Positions 32,097 to 44,010 are shown, counted from the first letter of the stretch. The stretch: DNA of 64,000 nucleotides from Brachycybe producta (GCA_036925085.1 JAUPFP010000026.1:784001-848000), one strand, 5' to 3'. Notes: generated by a model from the letters alone, not told the origin. Program-made: numbers and translations.

Positions 32097-32782
32097 TGTA
32101 ACACCCTGTAAATCGTGATCCCGCCAAAACCATAGCCTGGGGGGTAAACAACTCTCAACCGTCCCTCCCTCCTCTCTGACTCACCTTTCTGACTCATGCC
32201 CAAGTGGCGGATTGATACATAAAGGACCATGGTCACATGGACCTGGTTACACCTCGCAGGTGTACACAGGTCCAAGGTATAAAAGGACCATGTTCCTCTT
32301 TGTTCCTCAGTTCTTTCCTTTGCCTGTTTTTGCGATACATTCCAAATCATGGGCCTGAGGATTTCCAGTTAGTATTTTACTATTCACCCTTGTATCTGTA
32401 CTTCTTACAAGGAATGAATAAAAGTGTTGTAACAAGAAGTAGCGTTGTCTCTATGTCTTTATGTTAACAACTTCTCTTCAGAGGCCGGAGGTTTCATAGG
32501 GCAGGAGCTATACGATTCTCAGCAGCTACAACATCTTCTCTAGTCGGAATACCGATGGAGAAGATGTATATCAGCATCAACCGGAAGAGAGAGATGGCCG
32601 CCACTCTCCTGCATCGATTACACCCCCATGCAGAAGAGTGACTACAATCTATCTCCATCCAGCTCTCTCTACAGCTCGGATCTTCTCTGTGCAGGTGTCA
32701 TACTGCTCAGAGAAGAAACGAAAAGTAGAAAATGTCATCTAAAGGTTGGTAATAAAATATTGGTTGATGTCAAAAGCTCACA
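32097..32782 (+). repeat. 3' LTR of element B
   Basis: 686 bp identical to the 5' LTR apart from one base seen near 32232. Upstream, AAAGTTGGAGGGTA is a short polypurine-like tract. Confidence 0.95.
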
Positions 32783-33005
32783 CTATTTACATGTAAAATG
32801 ATTCGCCTTTTTTGCGTTTCCTGAACAATTTGAGTAACTGGACTTCTTGAGTTATAAAAAAAGCTCTTCATATGTAAAGCAAGGAATTCTGTATTTTCTA
32901 TAGCTACTCCTTGATATAGCCCAGTAAACAAAGCTTTAGTTAAGTTTTAGTCCCTTTTCCTTTCGTGCAAGTTGCACGATGGGTTTACTACTTCATACTA
33001 TTATT

Positions 33006-33552
33006 GTAGCTTAGACTATTACTTTTTCATGGACTGGCAACTTCCTATCTTCTCCATGTTAAAGCGTTAAATGCCTGGTCTAAGGCAAAAGTGAAGATAG
33101 CTCCGTCTGGGGGCATCATTTGTGCGTAAAATCCGAGTGAAAGTCTCGTTTTCGCAAAGGGGTAGATATTGGGGGTGAATCATGTATTGTACTAAGGCAA
33201 GCCATTTTAGTTTTTTCACGTTTTACTGAATTTTCATATTTTAATTCTATTCTCCAGTAAAACGCGGATCAAAGAGTAAAATGGCTTTCCATATGTACGA
33301 TCTTCTGTGAATCTGGATGAATCTTTTTTGCAAATCTTAGTGAATCTCGTACACGATTTTTTTCTTCAATGTCTGCTCCCTTGAAATGCGCCCTCTATAA
33401 CTACAAAATGAACTTGTCTTGAACTTGACATCTACTCTAAATTTCATATACCATAGTCCTGCTAGACTAGGCGCCGTTTCTAAAGCGACGCGGCATATCA
33501 GTCGAACACAAAATTTCGGGAGTTACCAGTCCAGTAAGGTAATAGTCTAAGG
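33006..33552. mobile_element. TIR element related to 21442-21856
   Basis: Ends are GCTTAGACTATTAC-TT and AA-GTAATAGTCTAAG. ACTGGCAACTTCCTATCTTCTCCATGTTAAAGCG matches, in reverse, the right part of the copy at 21442. It is non-coding. Confidence 0.65.
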
Positions 33553-33869
33553 GTCCTGTCAAAAGTTTGTACTCCGTATATGCCTTATGTACAGAACGTT
33601 CTTCATTTTTAGCAACACAGTCACCTACATCACTATTTTATATTGCGGCATGCGCTGCATTAGCCGCATAACGATAACGAGAACTTGATACAACGTTTGG
33701 TTCCCCTCTATAATAGAAAGCGAGGGGTTGATTCTATTAGATTTTTTAATCTCGTAATTGGTCAAAATATTGAAAAAAAATTGTCCTAAAAAGTTGAGAA
33801 AATCTCAAACATAAAAAACGGTCCGAGTTTGAAATTCTTTCCAAAATTCTTTTTTTCAGTGGCAATTGT

Positions 33870-34520
33870 AGAGCACACAAGTCCTTGTAATTACAACTTG
33901 TTGGTTACAGATGGTTCAGGACCATTGCATGTATCATACAGAACTCCAAAACTTGTTTGTAACAAGTAAAATTGGACTTTTCTACAACAATGTGTAGTTG
34001 GCAATACTTGTCACTAACAACATACAAGAGCATAAACTTGTAAAAATTCGCTTGTAATTACAAGTCTACACTTTTACTTTTTTGAAATGCTAATAAGTAG
34101 ATATTTTATAAACTTGTAAAAATTTGCTTGTTGCTGACAAGACTTGTAGATTTGTGAAACGGGCCACTGGTATTTATTGGCTGACTTTTCGTGTGTGTTT
34201 CTGGCTTTATAAACACTAACTAAACTAAACCAAACTTGACTACCTGTAATCAAAACAAATTTGTCTTTCTGTTATGAAAAAGTAATGAGTCTAATGACAT
34301 ACATAATACTCACTGTTAAAAAAACACTGATATCACATACTCCAGGTCCTTATAACACAACCTTTACAAGTACTACAAGTGTACACCTTGTAGATGTGTA
34401 GCTTGTAGCTACAAGTCCAGTAACACACAAACTGAACGACAAGACTTGAAACAATGGATGTAAATTCTACAATTGTAAATGAATTTTACTAGACTTGTTA
34501 TTACTATTGTAACAAGTTCT
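33870..34520. repeat. ACTTGTA-rich repeat, likely MITE-derived
   Basis: Many copies of ACTTGTA/TACAAGT in both orientations, with an edge GGTCCTTATAACACAAC-TTTACAAGT (34345) matched in reverse at 36070-36110. Boundaries are uncertain. Confidence 0.5.
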
Positions 34521-34679
34521 TTTCTTCTTTAGATTTCAATTGGTCATTAGTTTATTATTATTTTAATAAGGAATTTTTTTTAAAAAAATAATCTGTTAAG
34601 ATGAGAAAATTAGTTTTTTTATAATTTACATTTTAATTTAAAATTTAATGTTATGGTGGTTTTCTCTGGGATATTGTCA

Positions 34680-35108
34680 TTTGTTCCATAGACTTTGCCA
34701 TAAAACTATTTTCCCTAAGGGGATATTTGCCCTAAATGGACATTTGCCCTAAAACCACTTGCCCATAAAGGGACATTTTCCCTAAAGGCACATTTGTCCT
34801 AAAAGATATTTGCCCTACAACAACTTTTTTATTACCATTCTGTGTTGGAGTGTTGTAGGTTATATATGTTCTGTGCACTGCAAATGTGCCAAAAACAACA
34901 AATGACATATTTATACTACTGTTTAGGGCAAACATTTCTATAGGGCAAGTAGTTTCAGAGTAAATGTTCCTTTAGGGCAAATGTCACTTTAGGGCAAATG
35001 GTTTTAGGGCAAATGTTTTTTATAGGGCAACTGGTTTAGGTTAAATGTTGGCTTTAGGGTAAGTGTCCACAGGGCAAGAGTCTTTAGTGCAAATGCCAGT
35101 GTAGCCCA
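34680..35108. repeat. Inverted pair of GGGCAAATG clusters
   Basis: A CATTTGCCCTAAA cluster (34680-34818) and its inverted counterpart (34923-35108) flank ~100 bp of unique sequence, so the region can fold back. The clusters at 15560 and 19199 are made of the same units. Confidence 0.7.
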
Positions 35109-35358
35109 ATTTGCAGTTTTTGTTCAGCTGGCAAACTGTAAATACTATTTATGTTTATTTTGAAGAGATCCACCGATTTTGGCCAAAATATTTTCAATTT
35201 GTAAAGTCATTTACCCGACTATTTCTTTAAATTCAAATGTATTTATTCTGACAGCATTGTTTCTTGACCTGTGTGACTGTCTTATGATTACAGCATTGTC
35301 TTTATCATCCACCAACATTCATATTTTACAAAATTATACCGTATACATGAAAAAGTAC

Positions 35359-35804
35359 GGAGCCCTGTTGAGGACATAAGATAATTTTTTATCTCGTCCG
35401 GACGACTTAGTATCTCGTCCAGACGAGATACTAAGTCGTCCGGACGAGATAGTAAGTCGGGTCAGGATGAAATGATGAATATTGTGGGGTAACTCTAAAA
35501 CTTGAAACAAAATGCATATAGAATTGGCTGAACACTACTAACGTGCGTATAGAACAGAACCATTTTTTAAATTAAATCTTGTGACTTTTTTACATTTTTG
35601 GGGGCTGTACCCCCAGACTCACTGCAACAAGCTTAATTTAATGTAACACTATATAATCACTAATAAAAAAGTATAGTGTTCCTCCAATTCTATATGCATT
35701 CTGTTTCAGGGTTTAGAGTTACCCTTCAATGTTCATCTTTTCATCCAGACCCGACTTAGAATCTCGTCCAGACGTAAAATATTCCATGTCTTCAACAGGG
35801 CTCC
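35359..35804. mobile_element. MITE with GGAGCCCTGTTGAGGACAT ends and a perfect palindrome
   Basis: Terminal inverted repeats GGAGCCCTGTTGAGGACAT / ATGTCTTCAACAGGGCTCC. At 35390-35451 two exact 30-base arms (TATCTCGTCCGGACGACTTA...) face each other over the 2-base spacer CA. Sub-terminal blocks (TCTAAA-CTTGAAACA-AATGCATATAGAATTGG and its inverted form) are also paired. No ORF. Confidence 0.85.
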
Positions 35805-37266
35805 ATAAAAAAAGTCCTATGAACATGAATTAACACCAAAACAATATGTATTTTGCATTGCAGAAGTATTTGTAAAATCTATTTACCGAGGATTGAGGCT
35901 TGCAGACAAATGTTAACACTTGTTGAGGTTTCTGTAACACAACTTATTAGTTAATACATTTGTGTTACAGAATTATTCTACAAGTGTGAATTTTCACCTG
36001 TAGCTACAAGCCCTTTGCTTGCAACTACAAGTGTGCTTGTGTTTCAGACCATATACAAGTGCAAACTATTCCTAACTTGTAGGACTTGTAGCAGTTGTGT
36101 TATGGGGCCTAGGTCAGAATGCTTTCTCTACCAAAGCTCCCAATGACCAAAGTGTTTCACTAGATGTAATACATGACTATAATATAAACATGGGAAGTGT
36201 GCTTGGCCTACCAGGAACCATGCTAAACATGTTTGTAAACGTGTTGAAAAATTCTATCAATGTTTGAGAAAGAATTTTGAATGTTTGAGAAATTGCCTGT
36301 AATTCTTGGGAAAGTTTATTGAAAGTGTGAGAAAGTGCCACGAAGTAGCAAGAAAGTGGTAAGAAGTGCAAAATGTGTTGTGAAAGTGTAGGAAAATGCC
36401 AGAAAAAGAGTACAGAAATGAAGAGGAAGTGGGAAAGTGCCAGGCACACTTGTCAAAGTTGCAGTATTTTCCCGGATCTTTCTAGCACGAATGACATGTT
36501 TTTCATTGTCACAATACTTTCCTGTACTTTCACATTTTTTTACCTTATAGTCCATTTTTAACTTTTCTGGCATTTTCTCACACTTCCATGACATTTTCCC
36601 CAGCATGTGGCATATTCTCAGCACACTATGGCACACATAGCACGCTTCTATATTTTTTGCACAGATATAGCCCATTTCATATGAGTGACACAATTGTAGC
36701 ATGCCTAACATGGTACGCCTAGTTTGTGCTGCCCAGATGGTTAATTTCTAGCATACTTTCCTAGCTGAAACCAGTATCACATTACTTGTTACTGTCAAGA
36801 TGAAAAATCAGTCATTTTTCAAATTGACTAGTCAAGTAACTTAGGCAGTAAATTTCCATGTTGACCAGTTTTAACCAATTTGCACATTTCGATTTTAATA
36901 ATGATAAGAATACAATATTGCAATCAAGATAATGGCTTCCTGACATCTAGATTTATTGGACACTTTGGACATTGTGCAAAAAGCTTATAAATGTGGACAA
37001 TTACTACTGAATGATTACCAAAAATGCAAAATGACTGAATTTTCGTTTAGTTTTAACAAGCTGTATACATTTTTATGAGGATGTATATGGTTAATAGCTT
37101 AATGAAAAAATGATATATCAATACTTATAACATCATGCATCTCATTAACTTAATGTCTGGGTTTATCCACCAGGCGGAGACACTTTTCATGTGCACGGTT
37201 CCTATAATGGGATTGTGGACTTTTTTATTTCTGCATGACATAATACAAATGAATCGATTTTACCAG
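35805..37266. other. Intron 2 right part
   Basis: It holds the partial ACTTGTA repeat (about 35930-36115) and a stretch of GAAAGTG/CACTTTC-type simple repeats (about 36190-36620). No coding signal is seen until the acceptor GATTTTACCAG at 37256-37266. Confidence 0.5.
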
Positions 37267-37535
37267 ACACAAGGGAAACTGGATTTGTTCATGCAATCAC
37301 GTCTGCTGGAGTCACATTTTCTGTAACACAAGCATGCAGTGCTGGACAATTACAGTGCACGTGTGCTCGAAGCAAAGGAACTCTTAATGCTGATCTAGGA
37401 TGGAAGTGGGGAGGTTGTGGTGACAACGTGGTATTCGGCTACAAAAAGTCACGAGAATTCATGGATGCTAAATATCGAAAAAAGAGTGATGTGAAAACAC
37501 TTGTTTTGTTGCACAACAATGAAGCTGGAAGATTA
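37267..37535 (+). CDS. Wnt6: Wnt6, third coding exon
   Basis: It begins after TTTTACCAG. With the G carried over from exon 2, the first codon is Asp, giving DTRETGFVHAITSAGV. Then come VTQACSAGQLQC, GWKWGGCGDNV, a KSREFMDA segment and LVLLHNNEAGRL. It ends on a codon boundary before GTAAGA (phase 0). GWKWGGC and HNNEAGR are Wnt hallmarks, and the short GTLNADLGW insert is compact compared with vertebrate Wnt6. It adds 4 cysteines. Length is 269 nt; the joined frame through exons 2-4 is uninterrupted. Confidence 0.93.
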
Positions 37536-37584
37536 GTAAGAAAGTTTAATATGTATATTTTTGTACTTTAAATTCAATTCAATG

Positions 37585-37900
37585 CAACATAACTATACAT
37601 AAAGTCAGCGTGGCAGGAAGGTAATGCCTAACACCAAATGTCACAACCCGAACTGGTCGGACAAACTGTTTCCCAAGTACTACCAGATTCCTACTGCCCA
37701 GATGGGTCCTACCGTGAGGTGCCCCTTGGCGACCTTCGATACAAGATGTTTCGAAGTATTCGAGTTGTTCCATACCGAGAATTACTGGGCGAGAGGTGGC
37801 AATAACAAGGCGAAAATACAGGCAACCTTGAAAGACACGTCGGGGACCGGTCCAAACAGTCTCAAGAGTTTGGTAGTTGAGCATACTATGTAATTTGTGA
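37585..37900. other. GC-richer block of unknown nature
   Basis: About 300 bp is open on both strands (89-101 codons) and richer in GC than the intron around it. I recognise no domain or LTR end. It may be a fragment of an unidentified element. Confidence 0.35.
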
Positions 37901-38059
37901 CCACCAAAAACTGATCAAGAAACAAAGTATGGTGGACGTAAAATAGTTTATTCAGAAGAACTTACTCGTACAGAAGTATACAGTTGGTAGCTGGCCAGAC
38001 TTTGGCTAGCTGGAAAAGTCCATAAAAATGTACAAAATAAAATATAAATGAACTGCTAA

Positions 38060-39300
38060 AGTGGCAAAACACTTTTAACCAGAGTAGAGCCTGGGACCAT
38101 GACATTTCCAGGTGGAGCACTTTTTCCAGAATCAGCCTGGGTATCCACCTTTATACACTCCCACTTTCTGAAACCAGGTTGGGAATTTTTGGATGATGGC
38201 AAAGATGTCTGCACACAAACTTAAAATAGGTGGTATTATTACGACTACTAACTGCACCAATTTCAAGTCTGGCAGCATTATCTCTAACTAATTGACGATA
38301 GTAAGAGGCTGATTGCTTATAAAAAGTCAAAGCTATAGGGTTGTTGTTTTGCTTCCGGTTCATCCAACACTTCAGTTTATGGTCGAATGCCTTACGGGTA
38401 CTGCATGGAACATAGGGCACTCATCTAGTAGAAACAATCTGGGCATATTTATTTACTGCATTGAGAACAATGGACTGAAATTCGACCCCGACTGTTTTAA
38501 TGAAAAAATATTGATTTGCTTTGGACCAGATTATTGAATTGAGATGATATTTAATCTGTGGTAGGGCATGATTGTTTAATCTAGACCAAAATGAGAAATA
38601 GCAAAGCAGACAGCTAAATGAGGGGGACTGTCACTCAGTCAAAAAGGTTCATCCCCATAGACATTACAAACAACATTATCGACATCACAAAAAATTGAAG
38701 ATAGGGTGTTGTCTCCACATGTTGGAAACAGCACTAATTGTTAGAAAGTGTTTTCATGTTAGAAAGTGTTTTCATACAAAAAATTAGCAAAAGACATATC
38801 CAGTGTATTATTGGCTTGGAATATGCGCCAGTCAATGTGTGGTCTAATAAAGTCACCTACAATCACTGTTGGACCACGGAAGTTGAAGACTGACTGCAAG
38901 CTATCTATTATACTATTGGTTGCAGTATCTGATGTAGAACATCAGGCTTTGATAGAATATAATTAATCGTAAGGCAGAACCATGATTATGAAGATTAGCA
39001 CAAAGTAATTCCCCTCCTTGTCTAAAGCAAGTTACTTTTGAATACTGGGCACCACTGGATAATATTAGGCAGACCCCGCCTCCACGTGATTCCCTATCAC
39101 ATCTCAGAACTGAAAATCCATCAGGTACTACCAGTATATGGCCTTACACAGTATACCCAAGGAGGATAACATCACTTCTATGGAAAGACCTGTGAAATAA
39201 AACACCTCTCACCTTGATTTTGTCTGCACCTACCATTTTGGTGGTAGGTACAAAACCCGGTTGCCACAAAAGGGTATTTTTCATCCAGGTTTTTAAATGA
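38060..39300 (-). pseudogene. LINE endonuclease and linker, decayed
   Basis: Minus-strand fragments encode an APE-type endonuclease of a jockey/CR1-like non-LTR element. Seen in order: ETWMKN (39280), CDRESRGGGVCLI (39100), VIVGDFIRPHIDW (38850; family motif GDFN), FPTCGDNTL and FCDVDN (38700), SDS-PHLAV (38630). Then comes a linker (about 38420-38151) open for 89 codons. Several stops and frameshifts make it non-functional. It lies downstream, in minus-strand direction, of an RT fragment, the reverse of the normal order. Confidence 0.75.
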
Positions 39301-39419
39301 TACATTTTAAAATGTATGTTTTGAGTGCCACTTTGTGGATTACAACTACAATTACAAAAAGTACTCTGCTAGCAGACAAGTCTTATGGCAGAGGGATATA
39401 AAAGTCTACATGCAGCTTT

Positions 39420-40700
39420 AAGCATTGTCAAGCACACATATAAAAAAACAAAATTAATAGACAATTGTCAATCCCACAAAATGAAATTATCCCTATTCAC
39501 CACATCCTCAGAAATAGTTCCATTTTCTTATAACTCTAGGAAAAAAGACGAATAATATGAATCTGTCTTAGTCAAAATCTTCCTAATTTTTCTAGAGTGG
39601 TCAGCCCTGCCCATGTACATGGCTTTATGAACATCACTAGAATGTGGTTTAGGACAATCACCATGTGTAATTTTCCCAAACAATTTCAAACTTAACTCAC
39701 AGGCAATTAGAAGTTGGAACAAACAAAGGTGGCTCCGCCCTTTTATGATGGACACAACTTTTAATTGGGTGGTTATGTAGTCCATGTTCAGCCCTTTTCA
39801 ATGTCGAACCACACAACAAACCAATTAGTAGTTGCCAGTTGTCATAAACAGGGCAGAGCCAACTTTTGTTTGTGCCAATTTCTAATTGCCTGTACTTAAC
39901 TCAGCCCTGCGATGTGCAAAACTATTCCACTGACAGCATAGCATCTCAGTGACACTATCTGTAAATTTATACCTGCCACAAACAAACCTAGTTGCTTTAT
40001 GCTGACCCATTTCAACTGAGTGAGTGTGACAGAGTGGGGATTCTATACACTGCAGCAATACTGAAGATGAGGCCAAACCAGGGCTTGATAGGCAATAGTT
40101 TTAACTTGTGCTGGGCAGGAGTCCAATGTCCTTTGACTAAAACAAAGAATTTGTAGAGCTTTCCCAGTAAACACCATCAATGTGTTTTTTCCAAAAAAGG
40201 TCATCTGTCAATGTAACCCCCAAGTATTTATAACATTTGACATTCTAGTTGAACACTATCGTTGAACACAATTACATTTCTGCTCCGAGTTATCCTCATA
40301 ACACTGCACTTTGCCTCATTCAACTGAAGTTGCCATGTATTACACCATCCTTCAATAGCCTTCAAGTCTAAAACTAATGTTTCACAGTCATGGATATCAT
40401 CAACCTCTTTGTAAATTAGAGTATCATCAGCGAATAGTCTACAGTTGCTGCCAACTGTACTGCTGAAGTCATTAAAAATGCCAGGAACAAAAGAGGACCC
40501 AACACACTACCCTGGGGTACACCAGATGTAACTGCCAACCACTCTGAGTGAGACCCATTTACAACTACCCTTTGTTTTTTATCACTTAAAAAAGTTACCC
40601 ATTTGGTAACCTGCCCTCACAAACCCATATGTTGCAACTTTTGCCAGAAGTTTTGAATGTGAAACAGTGTCAAATCGATCTTTAGATGTTTAGTTTTTTA
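39420..40700 (-). pseudogene. LINE reverse transcriptase C-terminal part, decayed
   Basis: Minus-strand pieces in several frames: FDTVSHSKLLAK (about 40680), VTSGVPQGSVLGPLLFL (40530), FADDTLIYK (40430), QLNEAKCSVM (40310), YKYLGVTLTDD (40220), then after a MITE GKITHGDCPKPHS (39660) and the end of the protein (39528). These are RT motifs of a jockey/CR1-type LINE. The copy is 5'-truncated near the first RT catalytic motif. Stops and frameshifts are frequent. Confidence 0.8.
39699..39893. mobile_element. Palindromic MITE, family ACAGG, copy with perfect 9-bp target duplication
   Basis: Element ACAGGCAATTAG...CTAATTGCCTGT flanked by ACTTAACTC on both sides (39690-39698 and 39894-39902). Removing it and one flank rejoins the LINE reading frame (AELS-LKLFGK on the minus strand), so it inserted into an existing LINE copy. 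Confidence 0.92.
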
Positions 40701-40896
40701 TTGTGAAGAAGCTGGTTAAAACTAAATAGTAGGTAGAAATTAAGATATCAATTTTTCAAGGGGGCCAGTGCCCGCCTCTTGCTCCTATGTGAAGGCGCCC
40801 ATGCACAATGCCTGTTGCAAACTGAACAATTGAGACGTTTGGCCCACCGCTTTATTTTTGTTCGTTAGCGTTGTCAATTTGGGGCTTTCAAAACTT

Positions 40897-41723
40897 TGTT
40901 ATCACCCTGTATCTTGTGTAGCTTCTGAGCCACTCGGTACTTTTGGTACCAAGTTACCCAGATTCTATTTTTATGTTGACCTTTCAATTTCCCCCCTTAT
41001 TTTTACTTCCACATGAGTGGACTTATTAATTTTTAATTGTTTTGTTTTCGTTTTTCTTCAGTTATCACCTATGTGTGATAACAGAGGACCGATCCATTGA
41101 TTGGTCTATTTGGGCCAAAAGTTTAATTTAACCAACTAGAAGTTTGTGCCCTGAGAATCCAACTTCTGGATTCTCAAGAATATAAAAAGTTGTATTTTTT
41201 TATTCAAGAGCGATTTTGCAAAAGACCGAACATATGCCTAATTTTGGCTAGGTTTTTTTATTTAATTTCTCAAAGTACTATTTTTATGTGTTGTGTTTTT
41301 CGTAACCAATTCGATTTTCATATTTTTATATCTGGAATAAAATTTCCATTTACTTTAACTCAAACCAGTGGTGTTTTCTTTATTTCCTTCCCGTTGAATT
41401 ATTTCAAAACACGCCTTTTCATCATTATAGTGTAGCTCTTCACCCTTTTGGATACTTCAAGGCTCCAATCAGGTGCAAACCTGCAATGCAAGAGAGTAAG
41501 TATAATTCACACTATTTTCAGGGCAAATTTATGGATGCAAGTCTGAGAGATTGTGAAAGTCTTTAGCCAGAGACTAGTGATGACACAGAATAGACATTAT
41601 ATTGGTCTAGTCCTCCCGGGCCAGTAGAATTAGTGACCTAGCCACTCACTATTAATACGAGTGTAAACTCGCTCGTATCACTTAAAAAGAGCAGATTCTA
41701 CTCTTGGAAAAATGTCCATCACA
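40897..41723 (+). mobile_element. 5' LTR of Ty3/gypsy element C, 827 bp
   Basis: Starts TGTTATCACCCTGTATC and ends GTCCATCACA, followed by a primer-binding-like site. ATATAAAAAG (about 41179) and AATAAAATTTCC (about 41337) fit TATA and poly(A) signals. It resembles the LTR of element E at both ends. Confidence 0.8.
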
Positions 41724-41728
41724 ATATA

Positions 41729-41746
41729 TTGTGGAGGTGCCGGGTA
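41729..41746 (+). promoter_or_regulatory. Primer-binding site of element C
   Basis: TTGTGGAGGTGCCGGGTA, a slightly decayed version of the motif found in elements A, B and E. Confidence 0.65.
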
Positions 41747-41897
41747 GTTTATAAAACTTGCTACCTTGTTGTGCCCTTGAAGATCATGTTGAAAAACATG
41801 AAGCAGTATCGTATTTCATTGTGCAAACAATCTTGTTCTTTGAACATAAATTTTTCGAAACATTTTTATTTTAATTGTCACATTAATACGGTAAACA

Positions 41898-43133
41898 ATG
41901 ATGAAAAGCAACGGAATAGCCGCAAGGGTCTCCCAGCAACTCCAAGAGAGGCATAGACGTAAACGCCTTGCCAAAGAACGAATGGAAGCTCGGGAATTCC
42001 GCAAACAATGCCGCATTTTCCGAAGCACTCATAAACAAGAGAAGGAGGATAAGCTGAGAGCCCTTGCTGCAGAGAAGCTACTCCAGGAGGAAGAGAAACG
42101 CACCGAAGAGGAGGAACATCAAACTGATGCCCGACTAAAGATGGAAGCAGCATCTCCTGAAGCCTCTCAACAAAGCAACAAACAGAAGATGGTCTATTGG
42201 TTTGCAGAACTCATAAAAGAACTCCTAAAAGTCTAGAAGAATTGGTGAGGCGGTTGTTAAGAGAATCAACGCCACGCCATTTCGAACACACATGAGAGAA
42301 ATCTCAGAAATTGCAGTAAATCACTGACAGAATCCGGGTGAAAGCTTAGGCCAGAAGCTCCTGAATGGACTCCAAAATCTGGGACTCATGCCGTATTCTG
42401 AAAAGAATTTGCTACATCCGCTACAATTGTTCCCGATGTATACTGGTGCTGAAAACATACTTTTTTATATTGAAGAGTTTGAAGATATTGCAATTGCACA
42501 CCAGTGGAACTCCCTGCAGCGATGCAGCCACTTTACTAGACTGCTTCATAATGGCTTGCTCGTTTTTGCTTGGAATATGGTGAAATTAACTGGATTATGA
42601 TGAGAAACGAAATTATTAACGAATTCTTACTGTCAGACCAGAAAATGAGAATGAAGAACGAGCTGTCCGCAAGAACTCAGAAAGATAACGAAACTTTCAA
42701 AGTCTACGTGGAAGAGTATGCAGAAATGTATCGAAGGATACATCTGAATGATGATCACTCTTTGCTGATCTCGAGTTTGAGGAAGAGCCTTCTACTATCT
42801 CTCAAACAGTACCTATTTGGGGCACCTAAAGATAATCTTTATGATTTTGTAAAATTTGCAGCCCAAACAGAAGGAGAACTTATAGAAGAGAAGATGTTGG
42901 TATACAGGACATCTACTGGTAACCAGCCGGCCCATAAGCAGAATCCTCAACAACAGAAACAGCAGCAGCGAAAGAAGCAGACGTGGACTCCTAAGAATCC
43001 GGCCACGTCTGAAAAGATGCAAGATTCAAGAACGAAACAAGATGGTAGATTGAGACCCCAGTAGAGAAGGAAGTGTACTGGACCACTCATCTGTTACCAA
43101 TGCCAGGAGCCTGAACATCGAGCGTTCCAGTGC
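41898..43133 (+). pseudogene. gag: Gag of element C with CCHC zinc knuckle
   Basis: Gag forms the particle shell and binds element RNA. The N-terminal part (41898-42236) is a very basic, then Glu-rich coiled-coil-like segment. The capsid-like part follows in two frames (about 42360-42600 and 42570-43064) with FIEEFEDIAIAHQW-type and EINEFLL-type segments, comparable to the Gag of element E. A Gln/Lys-rich tail leads to a canonical knuckle at 43092-43133, C-YQ-C-QEPE-H-RAFQ-C. Stops at 42234 and 43062 and a frameshift near 42570 inactivate it. Confidence 0.8.
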
Positions 43134-43714
43134 CCTAATGAACCGAAACCAAAGAAAGTGGAGAACAAGACGACTTCACCCACTCCAGTCAATAGAGTTG
43201 ATGAACCATCGGAATCGACGCTGCTGAAAACCATCTGCCCTGATGAGATCCATGTTCTACCCAATGGAATGAAGATGGTGCCTGTCCTAATCAATAATCA
43301 AATGCATTATTTTTATATTGACAGCCACCAGAAAGCTTTAAACTACTAAGGGCACCACTCGCACCCAAAGTAGTGACACCCATAAAAGATGTCAAAGAGA
43401 GCCCACAAGAAGAGGAGCCATCGAAACCTGAAAAGGTTGATGTCAAGGTCCAACAGGACCAGGTAACAAGAGGATCTATTATGATGGCTGCGGTCAACCA
43501 TGCAGGGATGCATCCAGGTATGGGTAGCCTGTGCCAAAATGCCGACAAAGAAGAGGAATCAACGACTCCTTAGCAGATCTGTGCTGCAGTGCAGCTAGAG
43601 GGCTCTCCCAGACATAAAGCAGACTTTGGAGATGGGATCCAAATCCGTACCATCCACGAAGATGGGACCCGGCGGAAACCACTGCAAAGTGGGCCCTCTA
43701 CGTCATTTGAAAAA

Positions 43715-44010
43715 ATGAAAAATGCCAAGATGTCCAACCAAGCAGAGCAAGTAGTAGTCTCGCAAGAGACTACTCATGTTAAAAATCAAGCAGAACAGAC
43801 TGTGGTGAAAAAGGGAGTAACGACGTCTGTTAAGACTAAAAAAGAGCAAGTTGTGGTCTCAAAAGGAGCTGCTCTTGCTAAACAAAAAGCAGAACAGTGT
43901 GTAGCAATAAAGGAAGTAGCTACTCCTGTTATTAAGCAGGGACAGTGTGTGGCAAAAATAAAAAAGTACCCACACTTGTTCAAAAATCAAAAGCAGAACA
44001 TGGAGTAACG
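43715..44010 (+). repeat. In-frame tandem repeats in the Gag-Pol linker of element C
   Basis: About four units of ~23 codons, each like QAEQVVVSK-x-T-x-VK, lie between the zinc knuckle and the protease. The nucleotide units are diverged. Element E has different tandem repeats in the same place. Confidence 0.7.

Larger units (their letters stand above)
22709..32782 (+). mobile_element. Full-length Ty3/gypsy LTR retrotransposon, element B
   Basis: Two 686-bp LTRs (22709-23394 and 32097-32782) bracket a 10,074 bp element flanked by CTAT (22705-22708 and 32783-32786). I see a single LTR difference (CACTTGG against CACATGG). The order is LTR, primer-binding site, long leader, pol-type ORF, accessory ORF, LTR. 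It lies within Wnt6 intron 2 in sense orientation. Near-identical LTRs and an intact ORF indicate a recent, possibly mobile copy. Confidence 0.95.

Noticed and set aside
34680-35108. TTTAGGG-containing repeats as interstitial telomere sequence
   Set aside because: Units are irregular (TTTAGGGCAAATG variants) and never form perfect short tandem arrays.
37579-37893. Overlapping 89- and 101-codon frames
   Set aside because: Both strands are equally open, there is no known domain and no homologue in the window, so coding could not be supported.
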